A stretch of 64,000 bases of DNA from Holophagaceae bacterium. Lineage in GTDB: Bacteria > Acidobacteriota > Holophagae > Holophagales > Holophagaceae. Numbering within the stretch: position 1 is the first letter of the stretch; the number at the start of each line of letters is the position of its first letter. Below are positions 25,446 to 34,145 of this stretch, piece after piece. The position numbers and the translations under genes are program-made. Below the pieces are notes generated by a model. It was not told where the DNA came from and did not search any database. It worked only from the letters and a program-made list of their open reading frames with translations. The stretch covers positions 288,001 to 352,000 of the forward strand of contig JADKKO010000002.1 of NCBI GenBank assembly GCA_016720465.1, in the 5' to 3' direction.

Positions 25446-26369
25446 TCAGGGGTTTTGCTGGCGGCCCTCGACCTTCGATCCCGAGACGAAGGCCTGCGCA
25501 GCGGCGGCGGCGTCCAGGCTCACAAGGACGGCCGCGCGCTTTTTCACGGCGTCCACCGCGTTGGGGACATAGGCCTTTTCCGTGCCCGGAAGGGTGAGGT
25601 TGACGGCCTGCGCCCCGGGCGCGCCGAGGCTCCACTTCATCTCGTTGTCCGCGAAAGCCACGCTGCCGCCCTGGCGTTTGAATGATTCCAGCTGCTTTGC
25701 CGAGCTGGAATCCGGACCATAGGATTTATCGAATTCCGCGCGGGCGATGGGGAGCCGGAAGCGGAGCTGGTTGCCTTCAAGGGCGATGTAGGCCCGCTGG
25801 CGCCGGGCGGATTTGAGGAAGAGAGCGCGCTCCTGGGCGGAGATCTTCTCCCTGCCTGCTTCGCTCTTCAGGAGCTGCCGGATCTGCGCATTGCCCGCCA
25901 CGATGAGCTTGGAAAACCGCGACACGGTGACGAGCTGGGTGCCGCAGAGCTTGCCCTGGCCATCCAGGTAGAAGGCTCCGTTTTCCACTTGGACATTGTC
26001 CAGCAGCAGGTTGAAAAAAGCCTCCCGCTGCGCGCGCGCCGCAGGCTCCAGCTTTGCATCCTGCGGGGCTTCCGGCTTGCCGAGGTCCTCCAGCCCCTTG
26101 CGCACCGCATCGCGATCGTATTCCCAGATCCAATTGGCGAAGAAGAACGTCCTCTGCCCCGACAGCACCGATTGAAGCTGGCCCAGCTCCTTATCCGAAA
26201 GCTCGTCCGGCCGGTCCTCGCCGAAGATGCCCTGGTAGACCTGGAAGATCCGGAGCGTGTCCGTCTTCGCATCGTACCGGTAGGTGAGGGTCTGGGATTC
26301 GAATTCCAGGCACCCCGTGAGCAGCAACACGCACCCGATGGCCATGAAGGCCGCAAGTTTTTTATACAT
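25446..26369 (-). CDS. Lipoprotein of unknown function
   Basis: 307 residues from ATG 26369; signal peptide ends LLTGC (Cys20). The mature part begins LEFESQTLTYRYDAKTDTLRIF and has mixed alpha/beta character with no catalytic motif I can recognise. A 19-base gap to the methyltransferase-like gene upstream and the shared strand suggest one transcript with that gene and perhaps the ABC exporter. A role at the cell envelope is inferred only from the signal. Confidence 0.8.
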   Translation of the reverse strand: MYKKLAAFMAIGCVLLLTGCLEFESQTLTYRYDAKTDTLRIFQVYQGIFGEDRPDELSDKELGQLQSVLSGQRTFFFANWIWEYDRDAVRKGLEDLGKPEAPQDAKLEPAARAQREAFFNLLLDNVQVENGAFYLDGQGKLCGTQLVTVSRFSKLIVAGNAQIRQLLKSEAGREKISAQERALFLKSARRQRAYIALEGNQLRFRLPIARAEFDKSYGPDSSSAKQLESFKRQGGSVAFADNEMKWSLGAPGAQAVNLTLPGTEKAYVPNAVDAVKKRAAVLVSLDAAAAAQAFVSGSKVEGRQQNP

Positions 26370-26388
26370 AGGCCGAGTATCGCCACTT

Positions 26389-27627
26389 TCAGCGCCGGTA
26401 CAAGGATTCATCCACCCCAAGCTCCATGGTTCCATTCCGCACCTCGGAACGCAGGGCGAGACGGCCGCCACGCCGGACCCTCCGGGGTTCCCGGAACAGC
26501 CACAGCGGTGTTTTCCAATGGTTCCTCCGGGTCACTTGGGCGGCAGCGGTGGACAGGGAAATGCCTTCGGCGAGGTCCGCCTCGAAATGCACCAGCAGGC
26601 CGCCAAGGTTGCCGGACCGGGCGAAACGCAAGTCCACCTCGCAGGAGGGGGACGGAGGCGCATCGGCGAGGGGAAGGTCATGGAGCAGCATCGGTTCCGC
26701 GAGAACGGGCCAGGCCCGGGCCTCCCAGGGATTCACATAGGCGCGTTGGAAGCCGGCTTCGGAACCTCGCAGGGCGGCCAAGGGCAGGCCGTACCAGCGT
26801 TCCCACCGCTCCAGATTCTCGGGCGTGAAGAAAAGGTCCTGGCGGCGAGGCTCGGGCACTTCCACGGGGGTGGCGAAGATCCGCAGCCGGGCGGGGATCA
26901 GCCGCGCGCCGGGCTTCAGGAACCGCGAGGCCGCGTCCCCGGTGGTTTCCAGGATGCGTTCGCCGAAGGGATCGTGGCCGAACAGCTCCGACACCATCAC
27001 ATCGGCCAGCTCCGGCAGGGCCAGCTCCGTGGAGCGGCCACGCATCAGGACGATCCGGCCGCCGAATCCCGATCCCTGGAAGAGCTGGAGGGCCGCGTCG
27101 GCGATGGGCTGGGATTCGATGGCGTAGACCCGCGCAGCGCCTGCCTTCGCCGCCGCGAGGGCCAGGACGCCGGTGCCGGTGCCCACATCCACCACCACGT
27201 CCCCAGGCCGCACCGTCTGGCGGATGGCCCGCAGGTAGCGCGTGGTGCGCGGGCGGTCTTCCAGCATGCGGATCTGGGCGGCGGGGCCGAAGGCGCCCCA
27301 GGCGGAATCCCTGCGGCGCGCGGGCAGGCCGTGTTCGGGAACCAGGATGCCGGCTTCGGCCAGGGCCATGATCCGGCCCACGGCCTCGGCGAGTCCCTGG
27401 GCCCCCAGGGCGCCCGAGGCCAGGAAGCGCCAGCCCTCCTCGAGGCTGTGGACGTCCTCGAAAAAGGCGAGCGCCGGCAGGATGGACCGGGGCAGCTCCA
27501 GCGCCACGCCACCCGTTTCCAGGCGGATCCAGGGCCCCCTGACGTCGAGGCGCACAGCCTCCGCCAGGCGCAGGCGCGTGTCCTTGGCCAATGCCTGGCT
27601 GTCATCGGGGGCACCAGTGGGTCGCAC
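26389..27627 (-). CDS. Protein-arginine-methyltransferase-like SAM-dependent methyltransferase
   Basis: 412 residues from GTG 27627, with GAGGA about nine bases upstream; the frame stays open into the ABC gene, but that part is antisense-like in character. Residues ~10-100 form a small domain (GVALELPRSILPALAFFEDV..LAEAGILV) that looks like a winged-helix or PqqD-like recognition module. The methyltransferase fold follows: VVVDVGTGTGVLALAAAKAG (about 139-158) is SAM motif I, and SELFGHDPFGE (about 211-221) has both Glu residues of the PRMT double-E loop. A C-terminal beta-barrel-like half completes a PRMT layout. Substrate unknown; the ABC exporter upstream raises the possibility of a secreted, modified peptide. 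Class I PRMT-like assignment is fairly firm, target is not. Confidence 0.82.
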   Translation of the reverse strand: MRPTGAPDDSQALAKDTRLRLAEAVRLDVRGPWIRLETGGVALELPRSILPALAFFEDVHSLEEGWRFLASGALGAQGLAEAVGRIMALAEAGILVPEHGLPARRRDSAWGAFGPAAQIRMLEDRPRTTRYLRAIRQTVRPGDVVVDVGTGTGVLALAAAKAGAARVYAIESQPIADAALQLFQGSGFGGRIVLMRGRSTELALPELADVMVSELFGHDPFGERILETTGDAASRFLKPGARLIPARLRIFATPVEVPEPRRQDLFFTPENLERWERWYGLPLAALRGSEAGFQRAYVNPWEARAWPVLAEPMLLHDLPLADAPPSPSCEVDLRFARSGNLGGLLVHFEADLAEGISLSTAAAQVTRRNHWKTPLWLFREPRRVRRGGRLALRSEVRNGTMELGVDESLYRR

Positions 27628-27734
27628 GGCTTCATTCCTCTGCCCAGATGGTGGCGCATTTCCAGCGCGATGGGGAATCCAAGCCCTTTCCGATGCCTCG
27701 CCTGAACCGCCGGCGCCCGTGGGTAGGCCGGCGA

Positions 27735-29543
27735 TCAGAGATTGCCCTCCATCTGCCTGCGCCAGGAGTGCGCGTAGCGGCCGTCCTGGGCCAGCAGCTC
27801 CGCGTGGGTTCCCGCTTCGGCGATGCGGCCTTCGGCCATCACATGGATGCGGTCGGCCTTCATGGCGGTGGTGAAGCGATGGGTGATGAGGAGCACCGTC
27901 CGCCCGGCCGCGAGGCCCCTGAACCGATCCAGCCAGTCGCCCTCTGCCCATGAATCCATGGAGCTGGTGGGCTCATCCAGGACCAGCAGGGGCGCCGGAG
28001 TCAGGAAGGCCCGCGCCAGGGCCACCCGCTGCCATTCCCCGCCGCTCAGTTCCACTCCGCCGAACCAATGCCCCAAATGCGTGTCGTAGCCCTGGGGAAG
28101 GCGATGGATGGGCGCGTCCGCGCCGGCTTCCCGGGCGGCGGCTTGGATGCGCGAGGGCTCCTCCAGGGCGCTCAGATCGCTCTGGGCGATGTTTTCCGCC
28201 GCGGTCGCGTGGTAGTGGACCGGGTCCTGGAAAAGCACCGTGATATGGCGGCGGAGGTCCTCCAGGGCCAGGTCCCGGACATTCTTGCCATCCACCAGGA
28301 CCCGGCCCTGGTCGGGGTCATAGAAACGGCAGAGCAGCTTGATGAGGGTGCTTTTCCCGGCACCGTTGCCACCCACGATGGCCACCACTCCGCCCGCTGG
28401 GATCTGGAGGCTGAACCCATCCAGGGCCCACCGGTCGCTCTCCGGATAGCGGAACCGGACGTCCTCGAACTGGAGCGAGGGGGCCGCCTCGGCAAACAAC
28501 GGCGCGGGCGGCGGCGGATCCGTGATGCGGGGCCTGAGATCCAGGAATCCGAACAGGTTTTCCAGGAACAGCATGTTCCGGTAGATTTCCCCGGCCTGGC
28601 TCAGCAGGGTGTGCAGCAGGCGCTGCCCCTGATAGAACACCTGGGCGAACAGCGCCAGATCGCCCAGCGAGGCTCGGGCCGCCAAGGTCCGGGTGACCAT
28701 CCAGGCCAGGCCCAGCACCACGCCGCACACCGCCACGGCTCCGGCCAGCAGCTCCGCCCGCATCTCCCGGCCCGCCAGGACGGCCTGTTCGCCCCGGAGG
28801 CGCGCGCGAAGGGACTGGAAGGCCGCCTGGTAGTGCCCGCCCAGATTGAAGAGCCGCAGCTCCATGGCGGAAGTCCGTTCGGTCAGGAGCCAGTCCAGGT
28901 AGTTGGTCTTCCGCACCGTTGGCGTGCTGCGCAGGCGCCAGTCGTGCTGGCGCAGGGCGTTCCGGGCTACCACCCAGAGCGCCGGCAGCATGGAGCCCAC
29001 CAGCAGCAGCGGCAGCCACGGCGCGAAGCGCAACAGCAGCGCCGCCATGGCCGCCAGGGTGATCCCGTTCTGCGCCAGCGCGCCCAGGTTCTCCAGCAGC
29101 AGCACAGGACGCGTCAGGGCGTCCACCCGGGCCCGGTGAAGCTGGTCGTAGTACTCCGGCGTTTCCAGGAAGCCCAGATCCAGCACCTGGGCCTGGGCCT
29201 GGATCAACCCGGACAGGTGGTCCTGGACCCGCTCGGATTGCAAGGTGCGCACCCATTGGGCCAGGCTTTCCAGCGCCTGCATCAGCAGCAGCGAGATCCC
29301 GAGCAGGCCCACCAGCACCAGCACCGATCTAGGTTCGCCCCCCCGCACCAGGGCTTCCACCAGGGCCTTGATCAGCAGCACCGGCGCCACCGGCAGCAAT
29401 CCCTGCACGAGCAGCAGTCCCAGCGAGACCCACATCAGGGGACCGGCGGATTCCCGCACCAGCCGCAGCGCCCTGGGCAGGTGGGGGAACTGCGCCAGGG
29501 CCCGGCGGGCCGCATGCGGCGATGGGACAGGTGAACGAGGCAT
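27735..29543 (-). CDS. ABC exporter, fused permease and ATPase
   Basis: 602 residues. Residues ~30-330 hold six hydrophobic segments (MWVSLGLLLVQGLLPVAPVLL, VLVLVGLLGISLLL, ITLAAMAALLLRF, LLLVGSMLPALWVV, LLAGAVAVCGVVLGL and others). The ATPase has Walker A GGNGAGKST (about 389-397), signature LSGGEWQR (about 498), Walker B LLVLDEPTSSMD (about 515-526) and switch His in ITHR. The half-transporter would dimerise and export a lipid, drug or peptide. There is no N-terminal C39 peptidase domain. The gene points away from a hairpin array and a 23-bp-arm inverted repeat that occupy its promoter region, and is followed after 107 bases by the methyltransferase gene. Confidence 0.92.
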   Translation of the reverse strand: MPRSPVPSPHAARRALAQFPHLPRALRLVRESAGPLMWVSLGLLLVQGLLPVAPVLLIKALVEALVRGGEPRSVLVLVGLLGISLLLMQALESLAQWVRTLQSERVQDHLSGLIQAQAQVLDLGFLETPEYYDQLHRARVDALTRPVLLLENLGALAQNGITLAAMAALLLRFAPWLPLLLVGSMLPALWVVARNALRQHDWRLRSTPTVRKTNYLDWLLTERTSAMELRLFNLGGHYQAAFQSLRARLRGEQAVLAGREMRAELLAGAVAVCGVVLGLAWMVTRTLAARASLGDLALFAQVFYQGQRLLHTLLSQAGEIYRNMLFLENLFGFLDLRPRITDPPPPAPLFAEAAPSLQFEDVRFRYPESDRWALDGFSLQIPAGGVVAIVGGNGAGKSTLIKLLCRFYDPDQGRVLVDGKNVRDLALEDLRRHITVLFQDPVHYHATAAENIAQSDLSALEEPSRIQAAAREAGADAPIHRLPQGYDTHLGHWFGGVELSGGEWQRVALARAFLTPAPLLVLDEPTSSMDSWAEGDWLDRFRGLAAGRTVLLITHRFTTAMKADRIHVMAEGRIAEAGTHAELLAQDGRYAHSWRRQMEGNL

Positions 29544-29557
29544 GGGAGGTTAAGGTT

Positions 29558-29610
29558 AGCGGCCGTTGCGAAATAACCAGCGCTTTTCTGGTTAGTTCGC
29601 TACGGCCGCT
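29558..29610. repeat. 53-bp near-perfect inverted repeat at the head of the hairpin array
   Basis: Two 23-base arms match in 21 of 23 positions around a CGCTTTT loop; outer parts AGCGGCCG/CGGCCGCT, middle GCGAA/TTCGC, inner TAACCAG/CTGGTTA. It lies 15 bases upstream of the ABC exporter start, and its right arm is the beginning of the first 64-bp array unit. Confidence 0.85.
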
Positions 29611-30000
29611 TATGTCGGCCGCAGGCCGACGCGATGGATGATGCTCCGCGCAAAATCGAAGGGCTACGGCCGCTTATGTCGGCCGCAGGCCGACGCGATG
29701 GATGGTGCTCCGCACAAAATCGAAGGTGCGTTACGGCGCCTTATGTCGGCCGCAGGCCGACGCGATGGATGATGCTCCGCGCAAACTCGAAGGGCTACGG
29801 CCGCTTATGTCGGCCGCAGGCCGACGCGATGGATGATGCTCCGCGCAAACTCGAAGGGCTACGGCCGCTTATGTCGGCCGCAGGCCGACGCGATGGATGA
29901 TGCTCCGCGCAAACTCGAAGGGCTACGGCCGCTTATGTCGGCCGCAGGCCGACGCGATGGATGATGCTCCGCCCAAACTCGAAGGGCTACGGCCGCTTCA
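29601..30000 (+). repeat. Tandem array of 64-bp units, each with a GC-rich hairpin
   Basis: Unit start TACGGCCGCTTATG recurs at 29601, 29665, 29732, 29796, 29860, 29924 and 29988, a period of 64 bases (67 once): six full units and one partial. Each unit holds the perfect hairpin GTCGGCC-GCA-GGCCGAC followed by GCGATGGATGATGCTCCGC. Units 3-6 are almost identical; units 1-2 carry several differences. The period is not a multiple of three, so it is not coding. It occupies the gap between divergent ABC exporter and nucleotidyltransferase genes. Confidence 0.9.
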
Positions 30001-30123
30001 GTGATCGGGTGTGTCCATTCTTGGCGCGGGGGTTCCGTGGCTAAGATGAAGTCTTCTGAAAACCGCATTGGTTTTTTCATGATGTTTCATTCCTTCCGGG
30101 CCGGAGTGAGGGGAGCAGTCGGG

Positions 30124-31341
30124 GTGGCAACGATCCACGAGCGGCATCCACCATCAGGATTGGCGGCGGCCCTGCGGCCCGAGGCCCGGTTGCTGCTGTT
30201 GTGCGCCCGGCTGGCCATCGGGCCGGAGGAGCGCGCGGAGATCCTGGGGCTGCTGGGCGCGGACCTGGATTGGGACTACCTCCGCGGCCTCGCTTCGCGC
30301 CATGCCCTCTTTCCGCTGCTGCACCGGAACCTGGATGCCATCGCGCCTTCGTCCATTCCGCGGCCCTTCTTCGTGGAACTCTGGGCCCATCACGAAAAGC
30401 TGCGCCTGCGGAACGCCGCCATGGCCGCGGAGCTGCTGGAAACCCTGCGCCTTCTTGATGCGCATGGCATTCCGGCGATCCCCTTCAAAGGGCCGGCGCT
30501 GGCCGCGGCGGTCTATGGAGACCTGGCCCTGCGGTGGTTCCGCGACCTGGACATCCTGATCCGGCCCCAGGATCTTCAGGCCGCCAAGGAACTGCTGAAG
30601 ACGCGCGGCTACCGGCCCGATCACGAACTCGATCCAACCCTGGAAGCGGCTTTCCTGCGCTCGAAGGCCGCCCATCACCTGGTGATGGCCTCCAGCGATG
30701 ACGCCTTGCTGGTGGAACTGCACTGGAAGACGGACGCGGATCATCCGCTCGAGGAGGCCGCCGACAGCGCCTGGTGGGCCCGGCTTGGCGAAACGGATCT
30801 AGGGGAGGGCAGGGTGCGCTGCTTCGCGCCCCGGGAACTGCTGCTGATCCTCTGCCTGCATGGCAGCAAGCACCACTGGAGCAGCCTGGCCTGGCTCGTG
30901 GATGTGGCCGAGCTGATCCGCCAGCAACCGGGGATGGATTGGGACTGGGTGCTGTCCAGGGCCGGGGAAATGCGGAGCCTGCGGCGCCTGGCCTTGGGTT
31001 TGTGCCTGGCGCGCCAGCTCCTGGATGCGCCCCTCCCGGATGACGTGATCCAAAGGGCGCAGACGACTCCGAGGGTCGAGGCGCTCGCGGCGCGGATCAG
31101 CCGCATGATCTTCGACCCGGAGGCTGTGGAACTCGGCCCCCTCCAGCGCCTGCGCCTCGACCTGTCGCTGTGCGAACGCCTTGGCCAACAGCTGTCGCAC
31201 CTATTCAACCTCCTCCTGAACCCCAGCCTGGAGGAGTGGAGCCGCTGGCCCCTTCCCCGACACCTTTTCTTCCTCTACGCCCCGTTGCGGTTATTCACGT
31301 TGATGGAAAGGAATCTCTGGGGAAGGGGGCGCGGAAAGTGA
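30124..31341 (+). CDS. Nucleotidyltransferase-fold protein (PF14907-like)
   Basis: 405 residues from GTG 30124 with a GAGGGGAG site about nine bases upstream; ATG 30079 and GTG 30001 are alternatives. Residues ~85-125 contain IPFKGPALAAAVYGDLALRWFRDLDILI, the KG..G....R..DLD pattern of the uncharacterised nucleotidyltransferase family PF14907, followed by LVELHWKTD and a helical C-terminal half. Members of this family are often found in lasso-peptide and polysaccharide clusters, where their role is not settled. Here it is divergent from the ABC/PRMT operon and 1.1 kb upstream of the capsule locus, so it could belong to either. Confidence 0.8.
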   Translation: MATIHERHPPSGLAAALRPEARLLLLCARLAIGPEERAEILGLLGADLDWDYLRGLASRHALFPLLHRNLDAIAPSSIPRPFFVELWAHHEKLRLRNAAMAAELLETLRLLDAHGIPAIPFKGPALAAAVYGDLALRWFRDLDILIRPQDLQAAKELLKTRGYRPDHELDPTLEAAFLRSKAAHHLVMASSDDALLVELHWKTDADHPLEEAADSAWWARLGETDLGEGRVRCFAPRELLLILCLHGSKHHWSSLAWLVDVAELIRQQPGMDWDWVLSRAGEMRSLRRLALGLCLARQLLDAPLPDDVIQRAQTTPRVEALAARISRMIFDPEAVELGPLQRLRLDLSLCERLGQQLSHLFNLLLNPSLEEWSRWPLPRHLFFLYAPLRLFTLMERNLWGRGRGK

Positions 31342-31379
31342 TTCAGCCTAGGTTGAAAAGACCACCGGCCCCGCCGTTC

Positions 31380-31751
31380 CTACCCACGCTCGACTGATCG
31401 CGGCCAGCCCGACAGGATCAGGCCCAGTCCCGCGCCGAGCGCATCGGCCAGCCAATCGTAGACATCGCAGGAACGTCCGGGCACGAAGCGCTGATGAAGT
31501 TCGTCGCTGGCGCTGAAGACCGCCACGATGATGAAGATCAGGATCCGCCGCCGGACCAACGGCAGCGCAGGGTGCGTGCGCCGCCAGGCGATGTCGATGA
31601 AGGCAGCCTGGACGCCGAAGGCCGCCAGGTGCGCCACCTTGTCCAGGAAGCCCGGCAGCGCCACATCGAAGGGATAGCTGGACCGGCTGCTGAGCCACAC
31701 GATGGCCCCGGCCACGGAAAGCGGGAGGACCCAGATCCAATAACGGCGCAT
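31380..31751 (-). CDS. VanZ-like small membrane protein
   Basis: 123 residues with three to four membrane segments (WIWVLPLSVAGAIVWLSS at the N-terminus, ILIFIIVAVFSASDELHQ near 70-88, WLADALGAGLGLILSGW at the end). The motifs DKVAHLAAFG and SDELHQRFVPGRSCDVYDWLADALG are diagnostic of the VanZ-like family, which includes a teicoplanin-resistance accessory protein but mostly uncharacterised members near polysaccharide loci. It is convergent with the nucleotidyltransferase gene (38 bases). Confidence 0.87.
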   Translation of the reverse strand: MRRYWIWVLPLSVAGAIVWLSSRSSYPFDVALPGFLDKVAHLAAFGVQAAFIDIAWRRTHPALPLVRRRILIFIIVAVFSASDELHQRFVPGRSCDVYDWLADALGAGLGLILSGWPRSVERG

Positions 31752-31810
31752 GGCCTAATCCAACCACAGGAGCCGGGCATTTCCACAAAAACAGCCAAAT
31801 GGTTAGAAAA

Positions 31811-32292
31811 CAAAGCCACAAAAAAGTTGGCCACAAAGGGGCACAAAGTTCACAAAGAAAAGCTTAAAAAAATATTTCCTGATTACCCACGAACCTCAGC
31901 CTGAAATCGCTTGATACCCATACACAATAAAAACCATGAATCCACAGATTCCACAGATTGATGACTGCGAACAGTGGAGAAAAGAAGATCGCTCCTGGCC
32001 GGTAGCATGGGCCGCCCCGGCTCGGCCGGGGCCGCGCGACTTCGTCGTGCGGGTTTTCAGGGCGGCGGCGGCCTCGCGCCTTTGGTGCGGAAGCGCCGCC
32101 GCCCTGAAAACCGGTTGGCCCATGCGGAGCAGTAGGTTGCTCCTTCTGGCCCGAAGACACATGGGAATCTGTGTAATCGGTGGAATCTGTGGAAAAGCTT
32201 TTAATCGTGAAAAATGGATAGCTGAATTTGCTTGGCAATCAAGAAAATCATGTTTGTTTTTCTTTGTGTTCTTTGCGCCCCTTTGTGGCTAG
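31811..32292. repeat. Nested palindromic element: family-3 arms around a family-2 shell around a GC hairpin core
   Basis: Outer arms CCACAAAGGGGCACAAAG (31829-31848) and its complement near 32258-32290 belong to family 3. Inside, arms with ATCCACAGATTCCACAGATT (31935-31957) and AATCTGTGTAATCGGTGGAATCTGTGG (complement, from 32167) form the family-2 shell. The centre is a large hairpin: GCATGGGCC at 32005 pairs with GGCCCATGC at 32117, with an inner stem of 19 bp (32052-32070 with 32094-32112) and smaller hairpins CCCCGGC-TCG-GCCGGGG and GGAGCA..TGCTCC. With its flanks this explains the 716-base gap 31752-32467; no gene is seen there. Confidence 0.75.
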
Positions 32293-32467
32293 ATGATTTT
32301 TTTATCTTTTACCGCCCCTTGTGGCCATTCCTGGCAGGCATTGATCACATATTCCCGACCCTGCTACGCGGCCCGCGGGGATTCCCGATATAGTTCTCCT
32401 GTCCTCCATATCCGCCGAATCCTGGTCTCCCGCTTCCGCATCCCACTGTCTTTTCAAAGGTGTCCCG

Positions 32468-33589
32468 ATGAATCCGCATGAGTCCAAGCCCCGCGCCTCC
32501 CGATTCCCGGCCCTCCTGGGCGCCCTGTCGGCGGTCCTCCTGCTGGCCGCCTGCCGCGCGCCCGGCATGAAGATGAGCACCTCGGGCCTGGACAAGAATT
32601 CCACCGTGCGAATGAACGGGCAGCTCGTCACCCTGAGGCCCCTCAACGCCCAGACGGTGGTGGCCTACGGCACCCCGTCCCCGGTGGTCTCCGGCATCGA
32701 TCTGCTGGCGTCCAAGGTCGAGCCCTACAAGGTGGGGCCCCAGGACATCCTGCTCGTCACGGTATGGGACCACCCGGAAATCACGCTGCCCCTGGGCCAG
32801 TACCGCACTGATGCGGCCACGGGCATGCTGGTGGACGAGGAAGGTTATTTCTACTTCCCCTACGTCGGCCGCATCAAGGTCAGCGGCCTCACGGTCACCC
32901 AGGTGCGGGATGTCCTGACGGAGAAGCTCAACCGGGTGCTCCAGCGGCCCCAGGTGGATGTCAAGGTCGTGGGCTTCCGCTCCCAGAAAGTCTATGTGGG
33001 CGGAGAAGTCCGCAATCCCGCCACCTATAACGTCACGGATATCCCCTTTACCCTTTCCGAAGCCATCAATCGCGCCGGCGGGTTCCTGCCATCCGCGGAC
33101 CAGAGCCGGCTGGTGCTTTCCCGCGGCGAACGCACCTGGAACCTGAACTTCCAGGATCTCCTGTCCAGGGGCAACCGCATCGACCAGATCCTGCTCAAGG
33201 ACGGCGACTCCCTGCTGGTGCACAACCGGGATGAATCCTCGGTCTATATCATGGGCGAGGTCCGCAATCCGAGTTCCGTTCCCACCCACAATGGCCGCCT
33301 GACCCTGGCCCAGGCCCTGTCCGAAGCCGGCGGCATCAACCAGGCCAGCGCCGACCCCCGGTCCGTCTACGTCCTGCGCCGCGGCAAGGCGGAAAACACC
33401 GTGGATGTCTTCCATCTGGATGCCTACAGCCCCGTGGCCATGGTCATGGCGGACCGCTTCGCGCTGCAGCCCAAGGACGTGATCTACGTGGACGCCGGCA
33501 CCCTGGTGCGGTGGAACAAAGTCCTGACCTTGCTCCTGCCCTCGACCTCGCTCATCGGGGTCGCGGCCGACGTCAAGACCTTCAAGTAG
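32468..33589 (+). CDS. wza: Polysaccharide export outer-membrane lipoprotein (Wza family)
   Basis: 373 residues; lipoprotein signal ends LAAC (Cys29). A Poly_export domain at about 78-165 (VGPQDILLVTVWDHPEITLPLGQYRTDAATG..VDEEGYFYFPYVGRIKVSGLTV) is followed by two SLBB-like segments (VYVGGEVRNPATYNVTDIPF and VYIMGEVRNPSSVPTHNGRL). The C-terminal ~30 residues (VRWNKVLTLLLPSTSLIGV) form the amphipathic outer-membrane helix. It builds the octameric channel through which capsule or exopolysaccharide leaves the cell. First gene of the locus, 18 bases before the phosphatase; its partner kinase Wzc lies 2.2 kb downstream after an insertion. Confidence 0.93.
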   Translation: MNPHESKPRASRFPALLGALSAVLLLAACRAPGMKMSTSGLDKNSTVRMNGQLVTLRPLNAQTVVAYGTPSPVVSGIDLLASKVEPYKVGPQDILLVTVWDHPEITLPLGQYRTDAATGMLVDEEGYFYFPYVGRIKVSGLTVTQVRDVLTEKLNRVLQRPQVDVKVVGFRSQKVYVGGEVRNPATYNVTDIPFTLSEAINRAGGFLPSADQSRLVLSRGERTWNLNFQDLLSRGNRIDQILLKDGDSLLVHNRDESSVYIMGEVRNPSSVPTHNGRLTLAQALSEAGGINQASADPRSVYVLRRGKAENTVDVFHLDAYSPVAMVMADRFALQPKDVIYVDAGTLVRWNKVLTLLLPSTSLIGVAADVKTFK

Positions 33590-33607
33590 GAACCCGCAAA
33601 GCCCTTC

Positions 33608-34081
33608 ATGCTGCCTGACATCCGCCACATCCTGGTCATTTGCGAAGGCAACCACTGCCGCAGCCCCATGGCCGAAGCCATGCTGCGCCAGGCCCTGGGG
33701 CCCGGCATCCGGGTCAGCTCCGCTGGATTGGATGCCCTCGTCGGGCAGCCCGCCCACCGGGAGGCCAAGGCCCTCATGGCCAGGGACGGCATCCATCTCT
33801 CCGAGATCACCGCCCACCTCGGGCGCCAGTTGACCGCGGACCTGGCCCTCGGCGCCGACCTGATCCTGGTCATGGACCAGGCGCAAAAAGTGGCCTGCGA
33901 ACGCCTGGCGCCCAGCGCAAGGGGCCGCGTCTTCCTGCTGGGCCACTGGCTCTCCCCGGGCCACCAGGAAATCCCCGACCCCATCCGCGGAGGCGCCGAA
34001 GCCCACCGCCTGGCCCACGACCGCATCCAGCGCGCCATCCAGCCCTGGCTCAGCCGACTCGCCCCAAAGAACACAAAATAA
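33608..34081 (+). CDS. wzb: Low-molecular-weight protein-tyrosine phosphatase (Wzb family)
   Basis: 157 residues. The phosphatase loop ICEGNHCRSP gives Cys12-X5-Arg18, and the general-acid Asp lies in IPDP near residue 127; both are intact. Wzb proteins dephosphorylate the tyrosine tail of Wzc, cycling the export machine. Located just after wza, supporting this specific role rather than a stress-type LMW-PTP. Confidence 0.92.
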   Translation: MLPDIRHILVICEGNHCRSPMAEAMLRQALGPGIRVSSAGLDALVGQPAHREAKALMARDGIHLSEITAHLGRQLTADLALGADLILVMDQAQKVACERLAPSARGRVFLLGHWLSPGHQEIPDPIRGGAEAHRLAHDRIQRAIQPWLSRLAPKNTK

Positions 34082-34145
34082 ACAAATAACTATAAAAAAA
34101 GATAAAAAAACAAATAAATACAAATAAATACAAAATAATAAAATA

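Noticed and set aside
29634..29900. Open frame of 88 codons through the hairpin array, as a possible repeat protein or peptide precursor
   Set aside because: The 64-bp period is not divisible by three, so each unit is read in a different frame and no repeated peptide results; no ribosome site precedes it.
29558..30000. CRISPR array
   Set aside because: Units are contiguous and nearly identical along their full length, with no variable spacers, and no cas genes are present.
30058..30078. Attenuator or terminator hairpin AAAACC-GCATT-GGTTTT upstream of the nucleotidyltransferase gene
   Set aside because: The stem is short and mostly A-T, and such a structure could arise by chance; not strong enough to list.
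32300..32467. JUMPstart/ops element upstream of wza
   Set aside because: No GGCGGTAG-type core was found between the repeats and the wza start, nor upstream of the minus-strand polysaccharide block.
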